Below are positions 16,799 through 26,134 of a DNA stretch of 64,000 bases, in pieces. The notes beneath the pieces were generated by a model. The model saw only the letters and a program-made list of their open reading frames with translations. It had not been told where the DNA came from and made no database searches. Each line of letters opens with the position of its first letter. Positions within the stretch are counted from its first letter, which is position 1. A program made the position numbers and the translations under genes. This DNA comes from Paragyromitra xinjiangensis (lineage: Eukaryota > Ascomycota > Pezizomycetes > Pezizales > Discinaceae): the NCBI GenBank assembly GCA_038503065.1, contig JBCAMK010000018.1:868001-932000 (forward strand), in the 5' to 3' direction.

Positions 16799-19059
16799 TT
16801 TATTTTATTTATTTATTTATTTATTTATTTATTATTCATACTCGCATGCATCCGAAACGGATATGGCGTACAGCAGAAGAAAACCCAACAGGAACATAAA
16901 ACAAAACAAAAACAAAACTAACTAATCCTCCGCCAGTTCCAACCCAGCCTCTTCTAGGCTCGTCGTCAATGAATGTGTTAATACCCCGATCTAGTGACTC
17001 CCTCTCACAGTGTCAAGACTACCCTGGGCATTCTTCTCTCACCATCACATGTTGTGTGCCTATAGCACTCCCTCCACTAAGCCCGAAGGCCCATGAGGGC
17101 TGGATAAATCAATACAGGTAGGTGGAAACTTTAAAGAACCATGCGATCCTGACGTTCGCTGGCCTTAAGTCTAGCTTCAGTGAGTTTGAGGCAACCAGAA
17201 AAGTTACCACGATGCTGTTCGTCACAGTTCTTGCAACGGATGATGGTGTGGAGGCAAGGAGCTCCCTTGATAGTGCAAGAGGAGGTTGCGCAGGAGTGGG
17301 AGGATGCTGTATGAGGCCCAGCACAGATGTTGCAGAAGGGTGTCTTGCTGGTACAGCGTTGTTGTGGGTGGCCAAAGGCCAGACAGGTAGTGCATTGGGT
17401 ATCTGGTCCGAAGCGAAGGTATTTGGTGACTTTGTGGCGAAGTCCAAAGAGTGAGAGCCCTCTCTCAAGGGCAGTGGTGGCAGGTTGTTTCCCCACAATG
17501 GTCAAGACCATGGAGGAAGCCTGCTTTCCCTCTCTCTGCTCAGGCCTGGTGAGCCAGCGAGGGTCGCGTAGTAGGGTGGTGCCTGGGTTGAACTGCTCAA
17601 CCTCAGACCTGATCTGTTGGAATCCCTCTTCGCCAGAGGGGATGGAGGTGGGGACATTGTGCACAACAACTTGGGTAAGGATGGCTTCCTTCTCCATGCT
17701 GGTGGCATTGGGAATGGTGTTGCGAACCACTTCCTCAAGCTTTTGTCTCTGCTTAAGGAGGGAGTCGGAGGTGGTGGAAGTGACAGCAATGAGCTGCACA
17801 TGGTGAGCTGGTGTGAATCGCACCTCTGCAATCAATGGCCTGTCTAGGGCAGCATTGACTGCATTGCGAATGAGGAGTGGGGTGATGTCATCAGGAATGG
17901 GTAGACCATTCCTGGTGATGATGAGGGTACGGTCGCGTTTTGGGGGGTTTGCTGGTGGTTTGGTGGTTTTGGTGGCTTTGGGGGCGGGTTTGGAGGCCTT
18001 TTTGGAGACAACCTGGGCCCAGGAGTTGTTTGCAGGTGCTGGGGCAGCTGCTGGAGGCAGGGGGAGGTTGGCAGTGGCCAGAATGCTGGTGAGGGCGCGT
18101 TTCTGTTCCAAGTCTGCTACCTTGGTGGTGAGGGTGGCTACTTTCTCCACAAGAGCAGGGTCGTTGTGGAAAGTAGGAGGTGGTGGAGGAGCATTGGCAG
18201 CCTTTCTGAGCTGCTTGATCTCTCTATTCAATTGCTTGACATAGAGGCGGTATTGGAATAGATCTTTGGCAAGCTGTATAACAGCATCCGCGATCTTGGT
18301 AGTGGTGTTGAGAAGTGGGGGGTTGAAGTCTTCCAGGGACTCGTGCTCAGACTCAGACTCACTCATCTCATGGTCCTGAGAGTCTGGGGGAGCAGGGAGA
18401 GACTCATAGTCTTGTAGGGGCACTGCTGGGCGCAGTGGTAGGGCCTGTGTGGGTGTTTGTTCTGGGTCTCCATGGTGGGAGGCAGAAAATCGCGAATTGG
18501 GGGGTGTGGTGGGTGCAATGGGTGTTGTGGGGGTAGAAAAGGGCGAATTTGCGCCAGGAGAGGGAGACTGGAAGCCTCTGCCTCTCCCTCTGCCTCTAGA
18601 CGAAGAGGAAGACATGGAGGAGAGTCCTGAACCGACAGGAGGAGGTGGGGTGTGTTGGGGGGGTGGTGCTGGGCCCTGGAGGGGGTCCCTGGCGGAGGGG
18701 GGTGGGAAATCGAGCAGAACTTCTGCAGTTCTGGTCGGATCCGAACGAACGAGAGGGCGATCGAACGGGCGCGCTGAGGCGGTTCCAAAAAGCCCGGGGT
18801 CGAGCTAATCGGACGAAAACTGGTGGAGTTATGAGAAGATGCAGAATCTCAAGATTTGGTGAGGTTTTTGTGAAGTGAGGGGTAAATAAGCGAATTCGAC
18901 AACAACTTTTGCAAAACTGGACGGATCCAGGCGTACAATAGCAGGATCGAACGGGGGCAGCGAGCTGATTCCGAATCTTCAAGAATCTCGTCAATCGGAG
19001 TAGTATTGGTGGAGTTGTGACCAAAAAGTCACTTTGGCGTTGTTGTTGTCGGTTCCCTT
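16799..19059 (-). mobile_element. GO-2: full-length ORF1-only element in LINE-B1
   Basis: The TSD TTCAAAAACATACA is at 16785-16798 and 19060-19073. On the minus strand the element runs from a 5' end near 19059 (AACCGACAACAACAACGCC core, also seen in GO-4 and GO-5) through ORF1 (18615-17131) to a TAAA-type tail at about 16799-16832. It is about 2.26 kb, probably full length. A few extra bases precede the shared 5' core, as is common at LINE 5' junctions. Removing the element and one TSD restores the LINE-B reading frame. Confidence 0.92.
17131..18615 (-). CDS. GO-2 ORF1: mosaic Gag-like zinc-knuckle protein, 494 aa
   Basis: It starts MSSSSSRGRGRGRGF and ends with the same Cys/His knuckles as GO-1. 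The N-terminal half (QSPSPGANSPF, QDHEMSESES, NTTTKIADAVIQLA) resembles GO-4, whereas from about residue 215 (KRDRTLIITRNG) to the end it is almost identical to GO-1 and clearly unlike GO-4. The protein therefore looks like a recombinant of two GO subfamilies. The frame is fully open. Confidence 0.9.
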   Translation of the reverse strand: MSSSSSRGRGRGRGFQSPSPGANSPFSTPTTPIAPTTPPNSRFSASHHGDPEQTPTQALPLRPAVPLQDYESLPAPPDSQDHEMSESESEHESLEDFNPPLLNTTTKIADAVIQLAKDLFQYRLYVKQLNREIKQLRKAANAPPPPPTFHNDPALVEKVATLTTKVADLEQKRALTSILATANLPLPPAAAPAPANNSWAQVVSKKASKPAPKATKTTKPPANPPKRDRTLIITRNGLPIPDDITPLLIRNAVNAALDRPLIAEVRFTPAHHVQLIAVTSTTSDSLLKQRQKLEEVVRNTIPNATSMEKEAILTQVVVHNVPTSIPSGEEGFQQIRSEVEQFNPGTTLLRDPRWLTRPEQREGKQASSMVLTIVGKQPATTALERGLSLFGLRHKVTKYLRFGPDTQCTTCLAFGHPQQRCTSKTPFCNICAGPHTASSHSCATSSCTIKGAPCLHTIIRCKNCDEQHRGNFSGCLKLTEARLKASERQDRMVL

Positions 19060-22000
19060 TTCAAAAACATACAACAATACCTCATAACGTGGCAATCCGA
19101 TCAAGGACTAAGGGATAACTCTGATCACACCCTAATCACAACCACCATATTTCTCCCACCAAAACCCACAGCCACACCCAAACGCAACCTCAGCAAAGCA
19201 AACTGGAGTCAATTCCACAATATAATAAGACAATCAGCACTCAACAATTCCCAGCCCACCAACGCCAGTGAAACCGCCAAAGAATGCGAACAGCTCACCT
19301 CTCTCATACAATTCGCCACCATAACAGCCATACCTTTATCGAAACCCAGCCAACATTCCAAAGGCTGGTGGACCCACGAACTCTCCAAACTAAAAAGGAA
19401 AATAAACGCTGTCAACCATATAATCAAACAACCCAACCCACCACAACACGCCAAAAGCCTCCTCAAAAACCTTCGAGTGCAATGGAAAACCGAAATCAAT
19501 GAAGCCAAAAAACACCACTGGCACCAACGACTCTCCACCAACGATCCCAAACAAATATGGCAAGCCATCAAACAAACAAATGGACGCAGACCCCCTACCA
19601 CCATACAACCCCTACACAATGCACCTAATTTCGAAGCACAATGCAATGCTTTTAAATCTACCTTCTTCCCACCCATTCTCGCCTCCCCCCAGCCACTACC
19701 ACAAAACTGGCTTCCCCCACCCGCACTAGATCAATCCCTCAATACACCTCATGTCACCCCAGAGTTAATCTCTAAATTGCTCGCCAAAACCTCCGCCGCA
19801 TCCGCTCCAGGACACGACGGAATCCTTTATCCTCACATACAACATGCCCATCAAGCCGCCCCCCAACTTATTCCCAAAATCTTCACGGCTGCCCTCCGCT
19901 TTGGCGCCTTCCCTGACATATGGAAACAGGCAATCATCACACCCATACCCAAATCAGGCAAAGACGATTATTCCAAACCCAACGCCTACCGCCCCATTTC
20001 ACTATTATCATGTCTTGGTAAACTCCTAGAACGCATCATCACCAGACAATTAGAAATTGCTGCAATAAACTCAGGCGCAATTAACCACCAACACACAGGT
20101 GGACGCACAGGAATCTCGGCAATAGACGCCCTACAACAAATCATCACACCATCTCAATCCTGGCTTGACACTCCTGCCACAACAGGACACCAAAAACAAC
20201 TACGACCTTCCATTCTCACCACAGACATTGAAGGAGCCTTCAACTGCGTCATACATCAACAAATGACTGCGATCTTTCTTCATTTTAAATTTCCCACATA
20301 CCTCATACAATGGTACCAAAGTTTCACCACCAACCGAACAATAGCTTTTCGCTTTAATAGCACCACAAGCCCAACACTACCTTTCAATAGCGGACTCCCC
20401 CAAGGATCTGCCGTTTCATCCATCGCCTTCACCATATACAGTGCCGCGCTAGACACTGAACCATCACCCTCCAATCTTACTTACTCTAACACCTACATTG
20501 ACGACAACGCCATGCTACAAGCAAGCTTCTCACAAAAATTTGCCACCATGACACTACAACAACGCCTCAACCTCAAAGTTGAAAGAGGCTCACACCTCAA
20601 TATCCTTTTTTCCCCACCCAAAACGGAACTCATGCACTTAAGACTCAGTTCCAGAATCAAAGATCCCACCCCCACTTCCATCACGCTCTACAATCAAAGC
20701 ATATCAGCCACCGAACAAAACCGTATGCTAGGCCTTATAATCGATCGAAAATTAACCTTCCACCAACACACTCATCACATCGTCGCCTCCTTACTTAAAA
20801 TCAAAGGAGCCATTTACCCCCTGCTCAAATCCATACACCTCACCCCCGCCACAATACATCACATACTAGATATAGTCCACATCCCCAAGATGCTATGGGG
20901 CTCCCCCATATGGTGGACAGGTGCACCCACCCTAATAGACAACATTCAACCAGCATATCACAGCCTCGCCCGCCTCATCACGGGCCTTCCCAGATATACT
21001 AAAACAACCCACCTCTTACGCGAAGCCGCCCTACCACCGCTTAACCTATTGCTAAACTATCATTCACAAAAATATGGCATACGCATCCTAAAAAACAACG
21101 CGCACAACCCAGCCTTTCTCCCACTACTCAAGTTCCTCCCACAAACAACAGAATACAAAGGGACAGGACTCAAAAGAATAGCCTCCCTGCTTCAACCCCT
21201 CATCAACAACCAACCCCTCGAAAGACTTGAATTTCCCTTTCATTCTCCATTTCTCACACAAAGCTCCCTACAAATTTCCCAACTTTCCAAACAACAAACA
21301 GCCACGCAACACATCAATTGGACAGGCACATTAGAAGACTCTTGGCTCCTTTACACAGATGGCTCTCTCACTGACAACGGACATTCATCCTCCGGCGCAT
21401 ATATCGCTCACATACGATACGGCATCACCACACAAACACACACACATTCCTGCGCCCTCGGATACCATGCCGAGAATGAAGACGCCGAAATTCACGCCAT
21501 ACAAGAAGCCCTAAATCTTTTGCTTCAACAAATCGTCTACCCTGCTTCCATACACATATGCGTCGACAACCAAAATGCCCTAAAGTCACTCGCAGGAGGA
21601 CCCACACATAACAAGGAATACCTCTGGCACGCACTCAACGCGTGCAACTCACTTCAAAACATAGGATGCTCCATCAGTGGCATATGGACTCCCTCTCACA
21701 CGCAAATCTTTGGCAATGAAAAAGCCGATCAATTGGCCACACTCGCCCACAATAAACCCCTTTGCCCATGGCACCGTCTCACCCTTGGACACCTTTCACT
21801 TCTACCCAAGAAACACCTACTCAAATCATGGGCCTCTAACGCCCAAGAGCCCGTCGCGCTTCACATCGCGCAACACCTCACACCATTATCACGAAAACGA
21901 TTTTCCAAACTTGCAAAGATACTCAATCAAGCGCACTTCATTGATCCCACCGGATTCACCGATCCCCTCATATGCACATGCGGCGAACAGGATGGCTCCT

Positions 22001-22143
22001 ACCATCGCATCATGTCCTGTAAACTCAGAAACAAAGAACGAGAAGATTTCTTTAAAAATTCAGAACCAGATTGGAGTGTTTTCTTTTCGCCTAAGTTAAA
22101 TTTTTCCAAGTTCTTTTCTTATGTTAACCTTTTAGGGTTATAA
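19060..22143 (+). CDS. LINE-B1 ORF2: end of endonuclease, RT, RNase H (5' part displaced)
   Basis: The frame is open from the TSD at 19060 to the stop at 22143. It carries the end of the endonuclease (DNSDHTLITTT), RT motifs (AYRPISLLSCLGK, TDIEGAFNCV, GLPQGSAVSS, YIDDNAML) and RNase H (LLYTDGSLTDNG, ENEDAEIHAIQEA, CVDNQNALKSL, GNEKADQLA), plus a terminal knuckle (CTCGEQDGSYH). No internal stop is seen, but the gene is split by gypsy-1 and GO-2 and cannot be expressed whole. A short piece of the same ORF lies at 16774-16798. Confidence 0.9.
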   Translation, partial: FKNIQQYLITWQSDQGLRDNSDHTLITTTIFLPPKPTATPKRNLSKANWSQFHNIIRQSALNNSQPTNASETAKECEQLTSLIQFATITAIPLSKPSQHSKGWWTHELSKLKRKINAVNHIIKQPNPPQHAKSLLKNLRVQWKTEINEAKKHHWHQRLSTNDPKQIWQAIKQTNGRRPPTTIQPLHNAPNFEAQCNAFKSTFFPPILASPQPLPQNWLPPPALDQSLNTPHVTPELISKLLAKTSAASAPGHDGILYPHIQHAHQAAPQLIPKIFTAALRFGAFPDIWKQAIITPIPKSGKDDYSKPNAYRPISLLSCLGKLLERIITRQLEIAAINSGAINHQHTGGRTGISAIDALQQIITPSQSWLDTPATTGHQKQLRPSILTTDIEGAFNCVIHQQMTAIFLHFKFPTYLIQWYQSFTTNRTIAFRFNSTTSPTLPFNSGLPQGSAVSSIAFTIYSAALDTEPSPSNLTYSNTYIDDNAMLQASFSQKFATMTLQQRLNLKVERGSHLNILFSPPKTELMHLRLSSRIKDPTPTSITLYNQSISATEQNRMLGLIIDRKLTFHQHTHHIVASLLKIKGAIYPLLKSIHLTPATIHHILDIVHIPKMLWGSPIWWTGAPTLIDNIQPAYHSLARLITGLPRYTKTTHLLREAALPPLNLLLNYHSQKYGIRILKNNAHNPAFLPLLKFLPQTTEYKGTGLKRIASLLQPLINNQPLERLEFPFHSPFLTQSSLQISQLSKQQTATQHINWTGTLEDSWLLYTDGSLTDNGHSSSGAYIAHIRYGITTQTHTHSCALGYHAENEDAEIHAIQEALNLLLQQIVYPASIHICVDNQNALKSLAGGPTHNKEYLWHALNACNSLQNIGCSISGIWTPSHTQIFGNEKADQLATLAHNKPLCPWHRLTLGHLSLLPKKHLLKSWASNAQEPVALHIAQHLTPLSRKRFSKLAKILNQAHFIDPTGFTDPLICTCGEQDGSYHRIMSCKLRNKEREDFFKNSEPDWSVFFSPKLNFSKFFSYVNLLGL

Positions 22144-22325
22144 AAATCATGCGAATAAGTAGGGGGATGATTGATTTGATTTTCCTTTCGATTATTTCCT
22201 TCGTAAAAAATTGTTATTATTTTTCCTTATTATGTTTAAAGTATTGTTTTGGAAAACGGGGAGGATTTATTTGTAGTTGGCGGCGGATGAGGCGATATAC
22301 TTTAGTATCAGGGCCGTAGAATTAA

Positions 22326-22360
22326 AACACTAAACACTAAACACTAGAGGCAGTATATAA
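22326..22360 (+). repeat. LINE-B junction B1/B2: ACACTAA tail plus target-like CTAGAGGCAGTA
   Basis: The B1 tail (ACACTAA units) runs into CTAGAGGCAGTA (22344-22355), then TATAACACG, the 5' end of B2. The same 12-mer follows the tail of B2 (30020-30031) and of B3 (59868-59879, reversed), where it is the edge of a gypsy LTR. It is therefore most simply a target-site duplication left between tandem LINE-B insertions. Confidence 0.82.
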
Positions 22361-23638
22361 CACGCGACCGCCCACCTCGCTTCCACTCTTCCTTCATCAC
22401 CTCCGACCGCAAACTCAACACCACAAACCACCTCTCTCAGAATCCCACGATACCAAAAGTCTTTATCTCTCTGGCATCGTTTATCATCACACCCCACTCC
22501 GCATCTGGGAACTCATCACTCCCATCGCTCCTCCATCAACCTGGCTCCCAATACTCCTCCCAGAGTATTGCCATCACCACCCGCAACCCCTGTCCGACTT
22601 GTTTGGGCACCCGTCACACCCACACCCCTCGCTGGACGCAAACGCACTTCCAGTCACCTCTCCCCCCACCTCACCTGCACCTCCAACATGTCTGCACTTG
22701 AGGGCAGCACCGCCCTCTCCGCTTTCGATCCCACTGACCTCCCAATGGAGGACAAACCCGCATCCAACCACAGCAGCCCCTCCAGTGAACACGACGACGA
22801 TGAAAGCGTCGGAGGTCAGGAGTACAACTCCAACCTCAACTTCACCCAAATCCCTGCCGAAGATATGGCAAACATGACCAACGCCACCTCCACCAATTAC
22901 CTCGCCTGGTTCATCCAGACCCAATTCAACACTATGAAAGACGAATTTGAAAGACAAATGGACAGTCTTCAAGCCCAGATCAAATTCAACAACATCCAAA
23001 ACACAAACACCACCTCCAAACTGGCCGAAATCAAAGCACAAAACATTTCCCTCCAAAACACAGTCCGCTCCTTAGATGCCAGACTCCTCCACATCCAAAC
23101 CAACCAAAAGGCTCAAGCCACTCCCTCCACCACGAACAGCAAACCTCCCGCCACAAATAACACCAAACCATCCAACACTTCCAACAAAACGCAAGAATCC
23201 TACGCCAGCAAAATCACAACTGCACCCGGCGAAAATAACTTCACCACCGTCACCAATAAAAAGACCCCGAAAATACAACCACTATACAAACCTGAATTCA
23301 CCACTGATAAAAGAGAAATCATAATCGAACTCACAGAACCCCTCCCCACCTCAGCCACCCCAGACTCCATACTCAATGCCATCAATAACCGACTAGGATC
23401 CGTCAACACGTGCATCCTAGCAGTCCGGAAAACCAACAATGACAACCTCATCCTCACCACCAAACCTAATGAAGCCGCCGACAAATTCATCGAACAATAC
23501 AAGCATGAAATCACCACAGCGTGCAACCTCCTCAAAATCCCAATCACCAACATCAGAGTCAACAGCAGATGGTCAAAGTTCATCATTGACACTGTCCCCC
23601 TTAACTTCAACCTCGAACCCGTCACGCCCACCACTATC

Positions 23639-25646
23639 TATTATTTATTTATTTTATTTATTTATTGTTCATACTCGCATGCATCCGAAACGGATATGGC
23701 GTACAGCAGAAGAAAACCCAACAGGAACATAAAAAGAAAACAAAACAAAACTAACTAATCCTCCACCAGTTCCAACTCAGCCTCTTCTAGGCTCGTCATC
23801 AGTGAATGTGTTAATACCCCGATCTAGTGACTCCCTCTCACAGTGTCAAGACTACCCTGGGCATTCTTCCTTTACCATCGCTTGCTTTGTGCCTATAGCA
23901 CTCCTTCCACCAGGTCCGAAGACCCCTGAAGGTTGGATACATCAATAAGGGTGGGGTGTAACTTAAGTTACCATGCGATCCTGACGTTCACTGGCACTAA
24001 GTTTGGCTTGGGTGAGTTTGAGGCAACCAGAGAAGTTACCACGATGCGGTTCGTTACAGTTCTTGCAACGGATGATGGTGTGCAAGCAGGGAGCTCCCTT
24101 GATGGTGCAAGAGGAGGTTGCGCATGAGTGGGAGGATGCTGTATGAGGCCCAGCACAGATGTTGCAGAAGGGTGTCATGCTGGTACAGCGTTGTTGTGGG
24201 TGGCCAAAGGCCAGGCAGGTAGTGCATTGGGTGTCTGGTCCAAAGCGAAGGTATTTGGTGACTTTGTGACGAAGTCCAAACATGGAGAGCCCTCTCTCAA
24301 GGGCAGTGGTGGCAGGCTGCTTCCCCACAATGGTAAGAACCATGGAGGATGCCTGTTTCCCCTCTCTCTGCTCAGGTCTGGTGAGCCAGCGGGGGTCGCG
24401 GAGTAGGGTGGTGCCTGGGTTGAACTGCTCAACCTCAGATCTGATTTGCTGGAAGCCCTCTTCGCCAGAGGGAATGGAGGTGGGAATGTTGTGCACAACA
24501 ACCTGGGTCAGGACTGCTTCCTTTTCCATGCTGTTGGCATTGGGGATGGTGTTGCGAACAACTTCCTCAAGCTTCTGTCTTTGCTTAAGGAGGGAGTCAG
24601 AGGTGGTGGAGGTGACAGCAATTAGCTGCACATGGTGAGCTGGTGTGAATCGCACCTCTGCAATCAATGGCCTTTCCAGGGCAGCATTGACTGCATTGCG
24701 AATGAGAAGTGGAGTGATGTCATCAGGAATGGGTAGACCATTCCTGGTGATGATGAGGGTACGGTCGCGTTTTGGGGGGTTTGCTGGTTGTTTGGTAGGC
24801 TTGGAGGACTTGCTGGCGGGTCTAGGAGCCCTTTTAGAGGCAACCTGAGCCCAGGAGGTGGTGGCTGGCGGGGGAGCAGCTGCTGGAGGTAGGGGGAGGT
24901 TGGCAGAGGTCAGAATGGTTGTAAGGGTCCGTTTCTGTTCCAGGTCTGCAACCTTGGAGGTGAGGGTAGCCACCTTCTCCACTAGAGCTGGGTCATTGTG
25001 GAAGGTAGGGGCTGGTGGGGGTGTGTTGATAGCTTTTTCAAGCTGTTTGACGCGTTTTGTGAGTGCTTTGATGAGCCTGTTCTGCTCATCCATTACTGCG
25101 AAGAGGGAGGGGTTGTAGTTCTCCCCAGTGCCAATAGCACCAAGGCGATCCAAATTGCTGTTGCTGTCATCCATTTGAATGACTGGAGGTAGGGTGGTGG
25201 AGAAGGTGAGGGGTCCCTCAGTGTCCGTCATGTCAGAGTCAGACTCTTCCAAGAGAACAGAGCCACTGTCAGTACCAGTGGGGTCTGTGGCGGGCAGGGA
25301 GGCATAGTGAGGTAGAGGGACTGCTGGGCGAAGTGGCAGGGCTTGTGTAGGTGTCTGCTCTGGGTCTCCATGAAGCAGAGGCGAAAAACGGGTGTTTGGG
25401 GGTGTTGTAGGGGCGCCAAATGGCGTTTGGAGCGGGTTTTGAGGTGAGCTAGCCACAGAAGAGGGAGACCTGAAGCCTCTGCCTCTCCCTCTGCCTCTAG
25501 ACGAAGAGGAAGACATAGAGAAGGGTCCTGAACCGACAGGAGGAGGTGGGGGGGTGGGTTGCTGTGCCCTGGGGGGGAGGGCTGGCGGTTGGGAATGGGA
25601 AATCGATCAGAACTTCTGCAGTTCTGGTCGGATCCGAACGAACGAG
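23639..25646 (-). mobile_element. GO-3: 5'-truncated ORF1-only element in LINE-B2 ORF1
   Basis: The TSD GCCCACCACTATC is at 23626-23638 and 25647-25659. It is 2.0 kb on the minus strand, with a 5' end at 25646 inside the 5' UTR (CTCGTTCGTTCGG), ORF1 at 25516-23963, a 3' UTR and a TAAA-type tail at about 23639-23668. Compared with GO-5 it lacks about 310 bp at the 5' end. Confidence 0.92.
23963..25516 (-). CDS. GO-3 ORF1: Gag-like zinc-knuckle protein, 517 aa
   Basis: It belongs to the same subfamily as GO-1 and GO-5 throughout: MSSSSSRGRGRGRGF start, VIQMDDSNSNLDRLG acidic block, coiled-coil (EQNRLIKALTKRVKQLEKA), KRDRTLIITRNG core and C-terminal Cys/His knuckles (CTTCLAFGHPQQRC). The frame is fully open despite the 5' UTR truncation of the element. 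Confidence 0.92.
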   Translation of the reverse strand: MSSSSSRGRGRGRGFRSPSSVASSPQNPLQTPFGAPTTPPNTRFSPLLHGDPEQTPTQALPLRPAVPLPHYASLPATDPTGTDSGSVLLEESDSDMTDTEGPLTFSTTLPPVIQMDDSNSNLDRLGAIGTGENYNPSLFAVMDEQNRLIKALTKRVKQLEKAINTPPPAPTFHNDPALVEKVATLTSKVADLEQKRTLTTILTSANLPLPPAAAPPPATTSWAQVASKRAPRPASKSSKPTKQPANPPKRDRTLIITRNGLPIPDDITPLLIRNAVNAALERPLIAEVRFTPAHHVQLIAVTSTTSDSLLKQRQKLEEVVRNTIPNANSMEKEAVLTQVVVHNIPTSIPSGEEGFQQIRSEVEQFNPGTTLLRDPRWLTRPEQREGKQASSMVLTIVGKQPATTALERGLSMFGLRHKVTKYLRFGPDTQCTTCLAFGHPQQRCTSMTPFCNICAGPHTASSHSCATSSCTIKGAPCLHTIIRCKNCNEPHRGNFSGCLKLTQAKLSASERQDRMVT

Positions 25647-26134
25647 GCCCACCACTATCACCAATGCCCTTCAAGCCGCCATCCCCGATGTACAGCTAGC
25701 CCAAGCCCCAAGATGGCTCTCCACAGAAGAAAAGCGAGCCGGCAAGAAAGCTTCTTCCATCGTCATCGCCCTACCAGCCAAACACACTCTCAAATCCCTA
25801 GGCTTTACTTACCTCAACATCCTAAACGCCACATGCAAAATCCGCGAATACCATCCCATCAACCCAACCACCCAATGCCGCAATTGCCAAAAACTAGGAC
25901 ATCATCACGCCACGTGCAAACAAGAAGTAGCTTGCGCCATCTGCGCACTCGCTCACCACACCAAAGACCACAGATGCGATCAAATCACTTGCAAAGGAGG
26001 CGCTAAATGCACACACATGCCCCTCAGATGCGCATGCTGCAACACCAACCAACACACCGCTATTGACTGCCCCGAAAAAATGAAGACCAGAGCACTCTAT
26101 CTTGCTCAACGCGCACAAAAATTCAACAACCGTA

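Larger units (their letters stand above)
16774..22345 (+). mobile_element. LINE-B copy B1, 3' part, interrupted by GO-2
   Basis: This is a Tad1-like LINE whose ORF2 continues directly after the gypsy-1 LTR end. Its 5' half lies left of the window, because gypsy-1 (with its own passengers) was inserted into the endonuclease region. GO-2 is inserted only about 25 bp further on. After ORF2 (stop at 22143) comes a 3' UTR with the hairpin ATAC-TTTA-GTAT (about 22300) and a tail of ACACTAA-type heptamers (about 22326-22345). Copy B2 begins head to tail behind it. Confidence 0.88.
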
